Shown: positions 27,467 to 36,541, numbered from the stretch's first letter. The stretch is DNA of 64,000 nt from Streptomyces sp. NBC_00576 (GCF_036345175.1 NZ_CP107780.1:124001-188000); one strand, 5' to 3'. Numbers and translations: made by a program. Notes: generated from the sequence alone by a model not told the origin.

Positions 27467-27811
27467 TCAGTCGCAGTAGTAGGACAGGTACTGGGTGGCG
27501 GCCCACCCGTCGACCTCGGTCGTGAAGTCGTAAATGTGGGCGAAACCGTTCTGCACCTCGCCGCAGTACCAGCCGACGAAGTGGCTGCGGTAACCCAGCC
27601 CCTTGACGCTGCAGCTCGTACTGGCGCAGGAACGAATGCGGACACCGTCTCCGAAGAACACCGCACCTCCCGAAGGCTCATTGGCCTGGGCAGTCCCGGT
27701 AGCGGCACCGGACGTGTCAGCGGCCGCCGGCGCAGCGGCAGCCAGCAGCGGCACGACGGTGAGCGCCGCGGCGGCTACACCGGTCTGCGTCATACGTTTG
27801 ATGGATCGCAT
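27467..27811 (-). CDS. Small secreted SH3-like protein
   Basis: The 114-residue protein has a signal peptide with a long Ala/Val/Leu core and an APAAA-D cleavage region near residue 32. The mature part has GVRIRSCASTSCSVKGLGYRSH, a bacterial SH3 (SH3b) pattern with two close Cys, and YWCGE-like and QYLSYYC segments. Such domains bind peptidoglycan or other partners outside the cell. The target is unknown. Confidence 0.65.
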   Translation of the reverse strand: MRSIKRMTQTGVAAAALTVVPLLAAAAPAAADTSGAATGTAQANEPSGGAVFFGDGVRIRSCASTSCSVKGLGYRSHFVGWYCGEVQNGFAHIYDFTTEVDGWAATQYLSYYCD

Positions 27812-28335
27812 CTCTTACCTCGCCTCTCGCACACGGATGAAGGGGTAGCGGTTCTGCTGCTGATTCTGCGCACGCCACAGCGTGCGGCCAAAGACTTCGA
27901 CTCCCATCGAAAAGATGGCTCCCCTCCCCCGCCAGGACAGGCTCGAGTGAAATGTCCCCGGCATCTGCATCGCCGGGGACGGGCGATGACACAGCCGTCA
28001 GGGGGGCGGTTGATCCAGTAGGCGGCGGTGAGCTGTCCGGCAGAGACGGAGCGGACGTCCTCACCTACCGGTTCGGCGACCTCGTCCTGGTCCAGGTCAT
28101 GCCTGTGCATGTCTTCCTTGTGATCTGGGCGCCGGCGAACGTCGGCCCACCGTCAGAAGCGCCATCGATTCGAGTAGCGTCGAAATGTTTGCCGGAGACC
28201 CGCCGCCCACAAAAGGATGGGGAGCGCTGGCACTACGGAGTTCCGCACAAGGTTGGACATCGGTCGTCCGTCAGGAAGTGTCGGCTGCCAGCCGGTTGCG
28301 ATGCGGCCGGATACGCAACGGGGAAATGGGGTCTA
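27812..28335. other. Intergenic stretch with a toxin-like scrap
   Basis: 524 bp holds no intact gene. On the minus strand near 27990-28080, DVRSVSAGQLTAAYWINRP resembles the end of the RelE/ParE-like toxin found at 28948-29208, so it may be a second toxin remnant. The promoters for the two flanking secreted-protein genes must lie at its edges. Confidence 0.4.
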
Positions 28336-28731
28336 GTGATCAGGAAGCGGATTGCTTGCGCTGCGGCTGGTGCCGCGTTGATGCTGAGCGGGAGCATGGC
28401 GGTCGGACAGGCCGCCGCTGAACCCGCGTCGCAGGCTGCTGGATGGGAGCGCTGCCAGCCCGGGAACTTCTGTATCTTCGACGGTCCCAACGGGACCGGC
28501 GGGATGGCGTGGTTCCAGTCGGGGTCTGCGGATCTGCGAGGCCAGGGAATGGACAACCGCACGACCTCGTACTGGAATCGTTCGTCCAGCACGTTCACCA
28601 TGTACGCCGGTTACAACTACACGGGCGAGGACGCCTGCATAACGCCCTCGGGCCCGTGGACGATCACGGGGCACTACGACAACGTGGTCAGTTCGTTGAG
28701 GGCTACCCCTGGACGTACCTGCCCCATCTGA
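28336..28731 (+). CDS. Secreted peptidase-inhibitor I36-family protein
   Basis: The 131-residue protein has a signal peptide (IRKRIACAAAGAALMLSG) and a likely cut near AAAEPA. The mature domain has CQPGNFCIFDGPNGTGGMAW, a spaced SYWNRSSSTFTMYAGYNYTG and a C-terminal LRATPGRTCPI. This matches the one-domain I36/beta-gamma-crystallin arrangement typical of Streptomyces. The start is GTG 28336; an upstream extension to 27952 lacks secretion features. Confidence 0.7.
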   Translation: MIRKRIACAAAGAALMLSGSMAVGQAAAEPASQAAGWERCQPGNFCIFDGPNGTGGMAWFQSGSADLRGQGMDNRTTSYWNRSSSTFTMYAGYNYTGEDACITPSGPWTITGHYDNVVSSLRATPGRTCPI

Positions 28732-28947
28732 GCGAGCTCGGCAACCCCGACGGGGGTGGTGGGTCCCGCAAGAAGGCACATTGCTGGACCCGCTTCGCTC
28801 GAGAGCGGTCAGCCGAGCCTGTGAGTCTCACAGCCCGGGAGAACTACGCCGTGGCAGTGGAGAAGGTCGAGCAGCTGCCTCAACTCCTCCTGGGCGCGTG
28901 AGCCGGGCCGACTGGCAACGCGGATGGATACACGTTGCCACCAGGTG

Positions 28948-29208
28948 CTATCCGAGCCAGACGATGTTCAGGACGGTCAAGCGGCGCAGGGGCCTGTTCA
29001 CCCAGTAGGTAAGAGACCGTTGGCCGACGGATGCGTAGCGCCTGTCCTCGCCCTCGGGGTCCTCGCTGTTCCACTGGCCAAAGCCCCACGGGTCGGCGGC
29101 CGCAGTGTCCAGGACGTCCCACACGCTGTCTTCCACGTGCTCGGGCAGGGTGTCGAGAATCTTCGCGGCCGACGCGGAGAAGCGGACCGCCTACGGCTGT
29201 CCGGTCAC
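28948..29208 (-). pseudogene. RelE/ParE-like toxin with an in-frame stop
   Basis: Translation from the GTG that overlaps the antitoxin stop (GTGA) reads V-T-G-Q-P and then TAG at codon 6. The frame then stays open: AVRFSASAAKILDTLPEHV, YASVGQRSLTYWVNRP and LTVLNIVWLG, which fits a small cytotoxic RelE/ParE-type toxin of about 87 residues. A single base change (TAC or TAT to TAG) would explain it. Re-initiation at the internal GTG 29136 would give only the C-terminal 62 residues. Confidence 0.65.
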
Positions 29209-29510
29209 CGGCGCCTTCCCCGCAGCTCCGCCATGTCGATGAACTCGCTGTCGTCGTAGCCGGAGGCGACAAACGCATCGACCGCCGGCGCGTGGCCGAG
29301 GCGGCCCTGCCACTCCCGGACCACCTCGTACAGTGCGGCGAGGGAGAACGTCCGACGCGACTCTTCCAGCGCCGCCGCCCACTCCCGCTCGAAGGCTGGC
29401 ACCCACTGCGCGGCACGCCGGTCGGCGCGCAGCTGCGCGAGGAGTTCGGCCGGAGCTCCCGGGGCGGGGGCGTATGGCGTGACGGGTGCGTGGTCGGGCT
29501 GCGCGCTCAT
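29205..29510 (-). CDS. DUF6247-type antitoxin-like protein
   Basis: The 101-residue protein has a Pro-rich N-terminus followed by helices: WVPAFEREWAAALEESRRTF, LYEVVREWQGRLGHAPAVDAF and SGYDDSEFIDMAELR. The pattern matches DUF6247, found as the first gene of Streptomyces pairs with a RelE-like second gene. The start is ATG 29510 with GGGAGG 9 nt upstream. Its stop overlaps the toxin GTG by 4 nt, typical of coupled toxin-antitoxin genes. Confidence 0.7.
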   Translation of the reverse strand: MSAQPDHAPVTPYAPAPGAPAELLAQLRADRRAAQWVPAFEREWAAALEESRRTFSLAALYEVVREWQGRLGHAPAVDAFVASGYDDSEFIDMAELRGRRR

Positions 29511-29586
29511 CGGCTGGTCCTCCCGGTGGGTCGTAGCGCCACGGTACGCGCGCCGGGAGGCCGTAGAGGCAGGCATGCGTCGATCC

Positions 29587-29796
29587 CTACCGGGTCAGGG
29601 AGCGGACGGCGGCGCGGGCGACGGCCTGGGCGTGCTCGTGCAGCGGGACGTCCTGGTGGTCCCAGGTGGCGGCAACGTAGTTGAGGAGTTCAGTGGTCGC
29701 CCGTGCGGTGTCGCTCGGGTCGCTCATGAGGAGACGGTCGGCGGCGTATGCGACGTCGGCGGCCGGGGTGCTGAGCCGAAGCCCGGTACTCGTCAC
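29587..29796 (-). CDS. Small hypothetical protein, possibly truncated
   Basis: This 69-residue acidic helical reading (LSTPAADVAYAADRLLM, LLNYVAATWDHQDVPLHEH) starts from GTG 29796. Composition looks coding, but no ribosome site is seen and the sequence upstream is IS-like debris. It may be the C-terminus of a longer gene. Function is unknown. Confidence 0.4.
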   Translation of the reverse strand: MTSTGLRLSTPAADVAYAADRLLMSDPSDTARATTELLNYVAATWDHQDVPLHEHAQAVARAAVRSLTR

Positions 29797-29930
29797 CGGT
29801 GAAGCCGGATGAGCTGGCCAACAGGACGGGGCGAGGCAGCCTCGTTGGCACCAACAAGGCATATTCGGCTGGTCACAGGTGCTCATTCGGCAGCCTTTCT
29901 GTCACCAGTACCGAAGATCGAGAGTCCGTC

Positions 29931-30105
29931 CAGCTGCCCGACCTGGTCGCCGCCGTCCGCCACGCCGCCGCCCTGCCCGTCATCGCCGCGGGCGAAATCG
30001 CCACCGCCGCCGACGTGACGGCCGCGCTGGGCGCTGGCGCGATGGCCGCCACGGTTCGGCACCGCTCTGCTGCGCACCCAGGAGAGCGGACCCGACCGGG
30101 GCCTC
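29931..30105 (+). pseudogene. Nitronate monooxygenase scrap
   Basis: The fragment reads LPDLVAAVRHAAALPVIAAG, then ADVTAALGAGAMAATV. After a frameshift it continues GTALLRTQESGPDRG, the FMN-phosphate-binding end of nitronate monooxygenases. About 55 codons remain. Confidence 0.65.
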
Positions 30106-30272
30106 GGGCCGCTGCTGCGGCCGGCTGCCTCCCACGGGACGCAGCCAGGTGGACTTGGAGCCACACGGGGCCCCCTTCGACAGTCGGCTCGTGTTGCCCC
30201 TTGCGTGATCAGCGACGAGCCTCCATCATCAGGAATCCTGATAGTTTAAGTTTGCAGTGATGGGGTCCAGTC

Positions 30273-31166
30273 ATGTCATTCAAGCCCAGAATCCAGGCCA
30301 GAGGGGTTCAGCTGCTGCTCGGCCGAATGATGAGCCGCGTGCACAAGGATCTGCGCTTCACCAACATCCCGAAGCGCACGGAATCCATCCGGGTGGAGAC
30401 CGGCGCCGGACCGGTGACGTGCACCGTCTACCGCCCGTCGGCCGCCGCCGCAGCCCCTGCCCCCGTGTACGTCAACTTCCACGGCGGCGGGTTCGTGATC
30501 ACCCACCCCCAGCAGGACGACCACATCTGCCGCTACATAGCCGCCACGGCCGCCTGCGTGGTGATCAACGTGGACTACGCAGTCGCCCCGCAGCGGCCGT
30601 ACCCCGCACCCGTCACCCAGGCGTACGACGTCACCGCCTGGGTGGCCGAGAACGGCACCGCCAACAACTGGGACGGTTCGCGACTCGCCGTGGGCGGACA
30701 CAGCGCCGGGGCCAACCTGACCGCCGCGGTCTGCCGCACCGCTCGGGACCGCGGCACCTTCAAGCCCCGCCTCCAGATCATCGACTCGGCACCGCTCGAC
30801 CTGCTCGCCGACCCGGCCACCAAGCAGTCACCCATCGTCAAGCCCCTGCTTACCCCTCAGCTCATGCGGGTCTTCACCGCCGCCTACGTCCATGATCCCG
30901 CCGACCTCACCCATCCGCTGGTGTCGCCCGGACTGGCCGACGACCTCGCCGGGCTGCCGCCCGCCCTGGTCATCACCGCGGAGAACGACCGCCTGCGCGA
31001 CGAGGGCGATGCGTACGCCAAGGCCCTGGAAGCTGCCGGCGTTCCGGTCACCCACCGTTGCTTCGAGGGTGTCGACCACTACTTCACCCACACCGGCCCG
31101 ATACCGGCCGGGAAGGAAGCCATCGATCTGATGGCCACCACCCTGCGCACGGCACTCACCACCTGA
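30273..31166 (+). CDS. HSL-family alpha/beta hydrolase (esterase/lipase)
   Basis: The 297-residue protein has the oxyanion motif NFHGGGF near residue 68, the nucleophile GHSAGAN near 145, the Asp in ITAENDRLRDEG near 235 and the His in EGVDHYF near 265. It belongs to the bacterial hormone-sensitive lipase family and acts on short acyl esters in the cytoplasm. It is intact and lies within the IS6-bounded segment, right next to the second copy. The substrate is unknown. Confidence 0.88.
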   Translation: MSFKPRIQARGVQLLLGRMMSRVHKDLRFTNIPKRTESIRVETGAGPVTCTVYRPSAAAAAPAPVYVNFHGGGFVITHPQQDDHICRYIAATAACVVINVDYAVAPQRPYPAPVTQAYDVTAWVAENGTANNWDGSRLAVGGHSAGANLTAAVCRTARDRGTFKPRLQIIDSAPLDLLADPATKQSPIVKPLLTPQLMRVFTAAYVHDPADLTHPLVSPGLADDLAGLPPALVITAENDRLRDEGDAYAKALEAAGVPVTHRCFEGVDHYFTHTGPIPAGKEAIDLMATTLRTALTT

Positions 31167-31176
31167 CCGCTGACAG

Positions 31177-32039
31177 GGCACTGTCACGTTGGCTGACCGG
31201 TGGGATGATCTTCTGGTTGATCAGCCGGAGAAGGGGTGTCCGTGGGGAGCGCGTCGCTGTCGTACAAGGGGCACCGGCACCCGGTCGAGGTCATCTCCGA
31301 CTGCGTGTGGCTGTATCACCGCTTCCCGTTGTCGTTCGTTCCGCGAGGTCGAAGAGCTGATGTTCGAGCGCGGCGTGACCGTCTCCTATGAGTCGGTGCG
31401 GCGGTGGTCTGTGAAGTTCGGGCAGCGGTACGCGAGTGCACTGCGCCGCCGGCAGCCCCGGCCTGGGGACAAGTGGCACCTGGACGAGGTCTTCATCAAG
31501 ATCAATGGAGAACAGAAGTGCCTATGGCGGGCCGTCGACCAGGACGGCAACGTTCTTGACATTTTGGTGCAGAACCGCCAGGGCAAGGCCGCGGCCAGGC
31601 GTTTCTTCGGCAGGCTGATGAAGAAGACCGGTGCGGTGCCGCAGGTGGTCGTCACGGACAAGCTCCGCTCCTACGGCGCGGCCCACCGAGGTCATGCCCT
31701 CGGTGGAACACCGCTCGCACAAGGGCCTGAACAACCGGGCGGAGAACAGCCACCAGCCCACCAGGCAGCGTGAACGGGCGAGGAAAGGCTTCCGCTCAGT
31801 GGGCGGGGCCCAGCGGTTCCTGTCCGCGTTCAGCGGCATCTCGCCCCACTTCCGGCCCCGCCGCCATCTGATGCCCGCCCACGACTACCGAGCCGAGATG
31901 ACCGTCCGCTTCGCCATCTGGGACCAGATCACCGGCGTCGCCGGCCTCGCCGCCACGGCCTGAGCACAGCCCGAAACCGGGCTCCACCACGCCGCGACAC
32001 ACCATCAGACACCTACCCACCCAACAACGTGACAGCACC
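31177..32039 (+). mobile_element. IS6-family insertion sequence, copy 2 (broken transposase)
   Basis: The element is 863 bp with end repeats GGCACTGTCACGTTG and GGTGCTGTCACGTTG and the same orientation as copy 1. The two ends lack matching flanks. Confidence 0.85.
31232..31963 (+). pseudogene. IS6-family transposase, frameshifted
   Basis: It is clearly the same protein as copy 1. A duplicated GTTC near 31336 shifts the frame after RFPLSF, and a 2-base loss near 31690 shifts it again after YGAAHR. The catalytic blocks KWHLDEVFIKI, VTDKLRSY and NRAENSHQPTRQRE are all present but in different frames. Confidence 0.85.
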
Positions 32040-32154
32040 AGCGCGAGCTATGGCCAGCGTACGGCGCGCCCGCGTCGCTGCTGGCTGTGGTCCGACCACG
32101 CCGTGTGACAACCCGAAGCCGTCGAACCCGCCATGTACGGGGCCTGATGGAGGG

Positions 32155-33291
32155 TCAGGCGCCCGGGTGCAGACCTGGCCAGCCGGGTGTCGGGTCGCCC
32201 TTGACCTCGCCGAAGTAGAGGGCGAAGGTCTGCTTCAATTGCTCGACCTGGGCCCGGTCCTCCATGAAGCGAGGGAACCCGTCCAGATTGGCGTTCGGAT
32301 ACTCCCAGATCGGCTTGAGGCCGGTGGGCGGCGCGATGTCCGTGCGCACCGACCAGCTGTTGGAGGTCTGGCGCTCGGTGGACAGCTGCCAGTTGAGGTA
32401 GAGCTTGGCCGCCGTGGGGTTGGCGGCCTGCTTCAGGATCGCGATCCGCTGTCCCCACGCCATGAACGGGTGTCCGTCGGGCATCACCCAGCGGTTCGGG
32501 CTGGTGGCGAGCGGGTTGCCACCCGTGCCGACGCCGATGATCTTCTCCTTGTTGGTGACCGCGGTGCCGGGGGAGAAGGAACCGCGGGCGAACTGCGGTT
32601 GCTGGGCGGCGAAGTCGGCTATCCAGTCCCAGCCGTAGGTCTTGGCGTAGAGGGCGAAGAGGTAGAGCACCGCGTCGTCGTCGTGCGGGTAGGAGGAGGC
32701 GATGGCGCCCTTCCAGCGCGGGTCGACCAGGTCCAGCGGCGTCCGAGGCGCGTCGGCCCCCGCCGCCACGTCGTACAGGTAGCTGAAGGCGATGACCATG
32801 CCGGCCACCCAGGCACCGTCCGCGTCCCTGAACTTCTTGTGGAGCTTGCTGAAGCCGGCGGGCTTGTAGTGCAGCAGCCGCCCCTGGCGCTTCCAGCGGG
32901 TGAAGTCGTGCAGCGTCTGCAACTGCACCAGGTCGGGCACCAGGGTGTCGGTCGCGAACTGGTTGTCCACGCGGACGTCGTGGTACTTGCTGTAGTCCAC
33001 GATGAGGTTGAGGTCGATCTGCGGGAACCGCTGACGGAAGGCGGTTCGGGCGCCGGCGCCGCTGCCCGAGTTGGCGAGGTCGCCGCCCGCGTAGATCACG
33101 AGCTTGCCGCCTTCGGCGACGGCGTCCTGGTACAGCTCGTCGAGGGTCCTGGTCTCCTCGGCGCCGGCGCCGCGCGCGGCTGTGGTGGGGGCTGCCGCGG
33201 CAGGGGACGCCGTGGCGCCGAGCGTGCCGAAGCCGAGCGCGGCGCCCGCTCCGGTGGCTAGGAGTCGTCGTCGACTGGGAATGCTGGTCAC
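32155..33291 (-). CDS. Tat-exported extracellular solute-binding protein
   Basis: The 378-residue protein has a twin-arginine signal (SRRRLLATGAGAALGFG) near the start. Then comes a family 1/iron-type periplasmic-binding fold: KLVIYAGGDLAN near 60, FRQRFPQIDLNLIVDY and the hinge block LDLVDPRWKGAIASS near 190. The start is GTG 33291, overlapping the preceding small gene by 4 nt (GTGA). No permease or ATPase genes follow; IS6 copy 2 begins 116 bp downstream, so the rest of the transporter may have been deleted. It may bind Fe(III) or a small anion or sugar; the ligand is not clear. Confidence 0.82.
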   Translation of the reverse strand: MTSIPSRRRLLATGAGAALGFGTLGATASPAAAAPTTAARGAGAEETRTLDELYQDAVAEGGKLVIYAGGDLANSGSGAGARTAFRQRFPQIDLNLIVDYSKYHDVRVDNQFATDTLVPDLVQLQTLHDFTRWKRQGRLLHYKPAGFSKLHKKFRDADGAWVAGMVIAFSYLYDVAAGADAPRTPLDLVDPRWKGAIASSYPHDDDAVLYLFALYAKTYGWDWIADFAAQQPQFARGSFSPGTAVTNKEKIIGVGTGGNPLATSPNRWVMPDGHPFMAWGQRIAILKQAANPTAAKLYLNWQLSTERQTSNSWSVRTDIAPPTGLKPIWEYPNANLDGFPRFMEDRAQVEQLKQTFALYFGEVKGDPTPGWPGLHPGA

Positions 33292-33590
33292 TGGGGTAAC
33301 CCTTTCTGCGTGGGGGCAGGGGTGTTCCCGGTGCACGGGCGGCGGACCGCCTCGGCCGGGAGGGTGTAAGCGGAGACAGCGAAGCCGGTGTTCTCGTACG
33401 GTCTGCGCCTCAGACCGGCGGTGAGCTTGCCGGAGTCGAGGATGTCGGAGGCGAGCCGGTGGCCGTCGGCGGGGGTGAGGCCGGCATCGGTCGGCAGCGC
33501 CTCCTGCTCGCTGTTGACGAGGGTGGCGGTCCTGATCCCGCTGCCGACCGGAAAGTCCAGATCGAGGCCGGTGAATTCGAGTGTGCTCAT
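33288..33590 (-). CDS. 100-residue hypothetical coupled to the binding protein
   Basis: The start is ATG 33590 with AAGAG upstream. The sequence has no signal or membrane segment and no Cys until near its end. Notable parts are LEFTGLDLDFPVGSG at the front and SGKLTAGLRRRPYENTG in the middle. Its stop codon overlaps the binding-protein start, so the two are translated together. I do not recognise the family. Confidence 0.5.
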   Translation of the reverse strand: MSTLEFTGLDLDFPVGSGIRTATLVNSEQEALPTDAGLTPADGHRLASDILDSGKLTAGLRRRPYENTGFAVSAYTLPAEAVRRPCTGNTPAPTQKGLPQ

Positions 33591-33754
33591 CAGGACTCTT
33601 CGCTGTTCGGTCGAGGATGGCGCCCGCTGACGCGAAGCATTCATCTGACAAGACAGTATCTGACACATCAGATGTTGTTGCCATGGTTCCTGATGGTCAG
33701 TTCGGAAGTCGTTCCCATCCGAGGCGGGGACGTATTTGGCCGTGGCTTCGACGA

Positions 33755-33990
33755 GGCGCTGTCACGTTGACTGACGGGGTGAGATGATCTTCTTCGCGAT
33801 CGCAGTGGAGGGAGATTGCCCTTGGCGAGCACGTCGCCGTTGCACAAGGGGCACCGCTACCCGGTCGAGGTGACCTCCCCCTGCGTGTGGCTGTACTTCC
33901 GTTTCCCGCTGTCATTCCGTGAGGTGGAGGAGCCGATGCTCCAGCGCGGCGTGACCGTCTCCTATGAGACGGTCCGGCGGTGGTGCCGGA
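33755..33990 (+). mobile_element. IS6-family copy 3, truncated
   Basis: It has the left end repeat GGCGCTGTCACGTTG and the first 60 or so transposase codons (YKGHR-like, CVWLYFRFPLSFREVEE, VSYETVRRWC). The sequence then switches to an ISL3 fragment. The orientation is the same as copies 1 and 2. Confidence 0.8.
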
Positions 33991-33995
33991 AGCAT

Positions 33996-34190
33996 CCATT
34001 GACCGAGTTCGCGGCCCCGGCAGTCGTTCATCAACTCGGCAAAGGCGCGGACGTGTTCGGTGGTTCGGTCGAGTGCGGGGCGGCGGGCGAGAATCTGCTT
34101 GAGCTGCTGGGCCTGGTAGTCGTCGAGTCGGTCGGGGCGGCGGGTGATCCAGCTGGTCACCAGGAGGGGAACCTCAGGCAGCGCGGGCAT
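33996..34190 (-). pseudogene. ISL3-family transposase scrap
   Basis: The leftward fragment LPEVPLLVTSWITRRPD, then QLKQILARRPALD, HVRAFAELM and GRELGQWM matches the C-terminal half of ISL3 transposases. It is cut on the left by the IS6 fragment. Confidence 0.65.
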
Positions 34191-34244
34191 CCAGTTGCTG
34201 CACGCTCATGTCCACGGCCTTCATGCTGGTCCTACGCATTTTGA

Positions 34245-34281
34245 GTTGCATGATACAACCTTGACAGTTGCTTCGCGCAAC
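34245..34281. promoter_or_regulatory. Tandem MarR-type operators
   Basis: Two 15-bp palindromes, GTTGCATGATACAAC (34245-34259) and GTTGCTTCGCGCAAC (34267-34281), sit 22 bp apart centre to centre (two helical turns), just before the MarR start. This favours cooperative autorepression. Confidence 0.65.
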
Positions 34282-34295
34282 TCCATGATGGCGTC

Positions 34296-34721
34296 ATGGC
34301 AGCACGGAACAAGCCCGTTGATGTGATCCACGAGGCGATCATCCTGTTCTCCCGCAATTCCCGGGTGCGGGCGAGCAACATGTACGACGACCTACCCTTT
34401 GTCGCGTACACGATGCTGTCGTATGTAGGCACCTTCCCTCTGCCCACCGCCTCCGACCTGGCGGAGCGGTACGGGCTGGAGAAGTCCACCGTCAGCCGTC
34501 AGCTGTCCCAGCTGGAGGAGGACGGCCTGCTGCGCCGGGTGGCCCATCCGTCGCGCCCCAGGACCAAGTTGCTGGAACTCACCGACACCGGTCGGGCCCG
34601 CCTGGCGCGCGTCAGGCAGCACCAGCGCCAGGGACTCCAGGAACGGCTCGGCCACTGGCCGGACGAGGACATCGAGACGTTCAGCCGCCTGCTCCACCGG
34701 TTCGTCACGGAACTCGACTGA
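34296..34721 (+). CDS. MarR-family regulator
   Basis: The 141-residue protein has a winged helix with TASDLAERYGLEKSTVSRQL near residues 50-70 and a wing DGLLRRVAHPSRPRTKLLEL. It probably represses itself and the carotenoid-oxygenase operon that starts 128 bp downstream, through the tandem palindromes upstream. The inducing ligand is probably an aromatic or the oxygenase substrate (inference). Confidence 0.88.
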   Translation: MAARNKPVDVIHEAIILFSRNSRVRASNMYDDLPFVAYTMLSYVGTFPLPTASDLAERYGLEKSTVSRQLSQLEEDGLLRRVAHPSRPRTKLLELTDTGRARLARVRQHQRQGLQERLGHWPDEDIETFSRLLHRFVTELD

Positions 34722-34848
34722 CAGTCGCCAGGTCCCCCGTCTCGACATCACTCGCGGCGCCGGACCGGTGCAGCCGCTCGTACTCCACAGCCCGATGCAC
34801 GCAGGGGGCGCGGTTTCGCATGCCCGCCCGGCAGCAAGGAGTGATCCC

Positions 34849-36408
34849 ATGACCGTCTCGTCCGTCTCCGCGATAGAGGAAGAGGAACGGCGCATCGACG
34901 CCGCGCTGGATCTGGAGAATCACAACCGGGACAGCGTGTACAACGTTCCGGGCTACCGGCCGGTGCGCCGGGAACTGGCCCACGCTCCGGTCCGGGTGAG
35001 CGGTGAACTGCCCGCCGACCTGGACGGCGCGTACCTGCGCAACGGCACCAACTCCCAGTTCGACAACGGCCGTATCCGGCTCCACGCCTTCTCGGGCGCC
35101 GGGATGCTCCACCAGATCCAGATCTCGTCGGGGAGTGCCACGTACTCCAACTCCTACGTCCGCACCCCTCGGTTCGAGGCCGAGCGTGCGGCCGGCCGGG
35201 AGTCGTACCCGGAGTTCTCCGACCTGGTCTCCGGCAGGCCGGGCGCGGACCGGATCGCCCTGACGGAGGAGAAGATCCGCCAAGGTTTGATCCCCGCCCT
35301 CGGCCCCCTCGAACGGACCCCGGGCTCGACGTCGATCCGGTACCACCACGGGCGCCTGTACTGCCTTCAGGAAACGGGTTACGCCTTCGTCCTCGACACG
35401 CGCGTCGAGGACGGCCGTCTGATCGTGGACGGCCGCGGCCGGCTGGAGACGTGGGCGGGGGAATGGGAAGGACCGTTCTCCGCGCACCCGCGCATCAACC
35501 CGGACAACGGCGACGTGTACAACCTCAGCGTCGAGCCGTCCGGACAGATCATCGCCGGGCTGCTCCACAAGGGAGAACTCGCGGCACAGCAGGTCGTGCA
35601 CCGGCAGACGCCACACACAGGCCAGATGGGCTGGCTGCACGACTTCTTCCTGACTGAGAACCACCTCGTGTTCCCCGACATCTCCGTCCGCCTGGATCCC
35701 GGCGGTCTGCTCGGCCCGGAACGCAGCGCCTTCCGCCACGATGCCGGCCACCGGCTGCGGTGGGGCGTACTCCCTCGCGACTTCGGAGCGGACACCGAGG
35801 TGCGCTGGTTCACCACCGGCCAGGCCGGCACCGTCTGGCACGTCATCAACGCCTGGGAGCGCCAAGGCCCGCGCGGTTCGCGGGAGATCGTGCTCCACTC
35901 CCCCGTCTTCCCGTCCTATCCGTCGAGCGTTCCGATCCACACCCCCGAGGAACCGCCCGCCCAAGTCAAGACCTGGGTGCTGGACCTGGACACCGGGCAG
36001 GTCACCGACGACCGGCTGCTGATCGACCACGGCTACGAGCGGCCCAGCCTCAATCTGAACCACGTCGGACGGACCAGCCGCTACTGCTACCTGCTCGACG
36101 AGCACGGTGACGGCTACATGGGCAAGGGGGTCCTCAAGTACGACCTCGTCGAGGAGAAGGAACTCGGCTACCTCGACTACGGCGACATGTACGGCGGCGA
36201 GGCCCTGTTCGTTCCCAGGCCCACGGCGAGCAGCGAGGACGACGGCTACCTCCTCGACCTGCTGATGGATGACCACCGCGCCGAACTCGTCGTCATCGAC
36301 GCCCGGACCATGACCGAACTGGCCCGGCTGCATCTGCCGCAGCGGGTGCCGTTCGGTGTCCACGCCACCTGGCTGGACAGTGCGGAGATCGCCGCCCTCG
36401 CCTCGTAG
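34849..36408 (+). CDS. Carotenoid-cleavage-type oxygenase (RPE65/lignostilbene dioxygenase family)
   Basis: The 519-residue protein is a seven-bladed propeller oxygenase. The four Fe(II) His ligands are probably those in FSAHPRINP (near 210), GWLHDFFLT (near 263), WHVINAWE (near 330) and FGVHATWL (near 505). The N-terminal LDGAYLRNGTNS is the family signature. The start is ATG 34849 with AAGGAG 8 nt upstream. Members cleave C=C bonds in carotenoids, stilbenes or vinyl/propenyl phenols. With no carotenoid genes nearby and a MaoC hydratase and an LLM enzyme following, a non-carotenoid substrate is more likely. Confidence 0.9.
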   Translation: MTVSSVSAIEEEERRIDAALDLENHNRDSVYNVPGYRPVRRELAHAPVRVSGELPADLDGAYLRNGTNSQFDNGRIRLHAFSGAGMLHQIQISSGSATYSNSYVRTPRFEAERAAGRESYPEFSDLVSGRPGADRIALTEEKIRQGLIPALGPLERTPGSTSIRYHHGRLYCLQETGYAFVLDTRVEDGRLIVDGRGRLETWAGEWEGPFSAHPRINPDNGDVYNLSVEPSGQIIAGLLHKGELAAQQVVHRQTPHTGQMGWLHDFFLTENHLVFPDISVRLDPGGLLGPERSAFRHDAGHRLRWGVLPRDFGADTEVRWFTTGQAGTVWHVINAWERQGPRGSREIVLHSPVFPSYPSSVPIHTPEEPPAQVKTWVLDLDTGQVTDDRLLIDHGYERPSLNLNHVGRTSRYCYLLDEHGDGYMGKGVLKYDLVEEKELGYLDYGDMYGGEALFVPRPTASSEDDGYLLDLLMDDHRAELVVIDARTMTELARLHLPQRVPFGVHATWLDSAEIAALAS

Positions 36409-36541
36409 CCGGCGAGCACAAGCCATCGCCGACAACCGCTCCAGCAGGAGAAACGGAGACCCGCATGCAACTGGGCAGGCACACCCACCGGTGCAGCCCG
36501 TGCCGAGGTCCGGGAGGGCCGGCGTTGACGTCGGACCGGCG

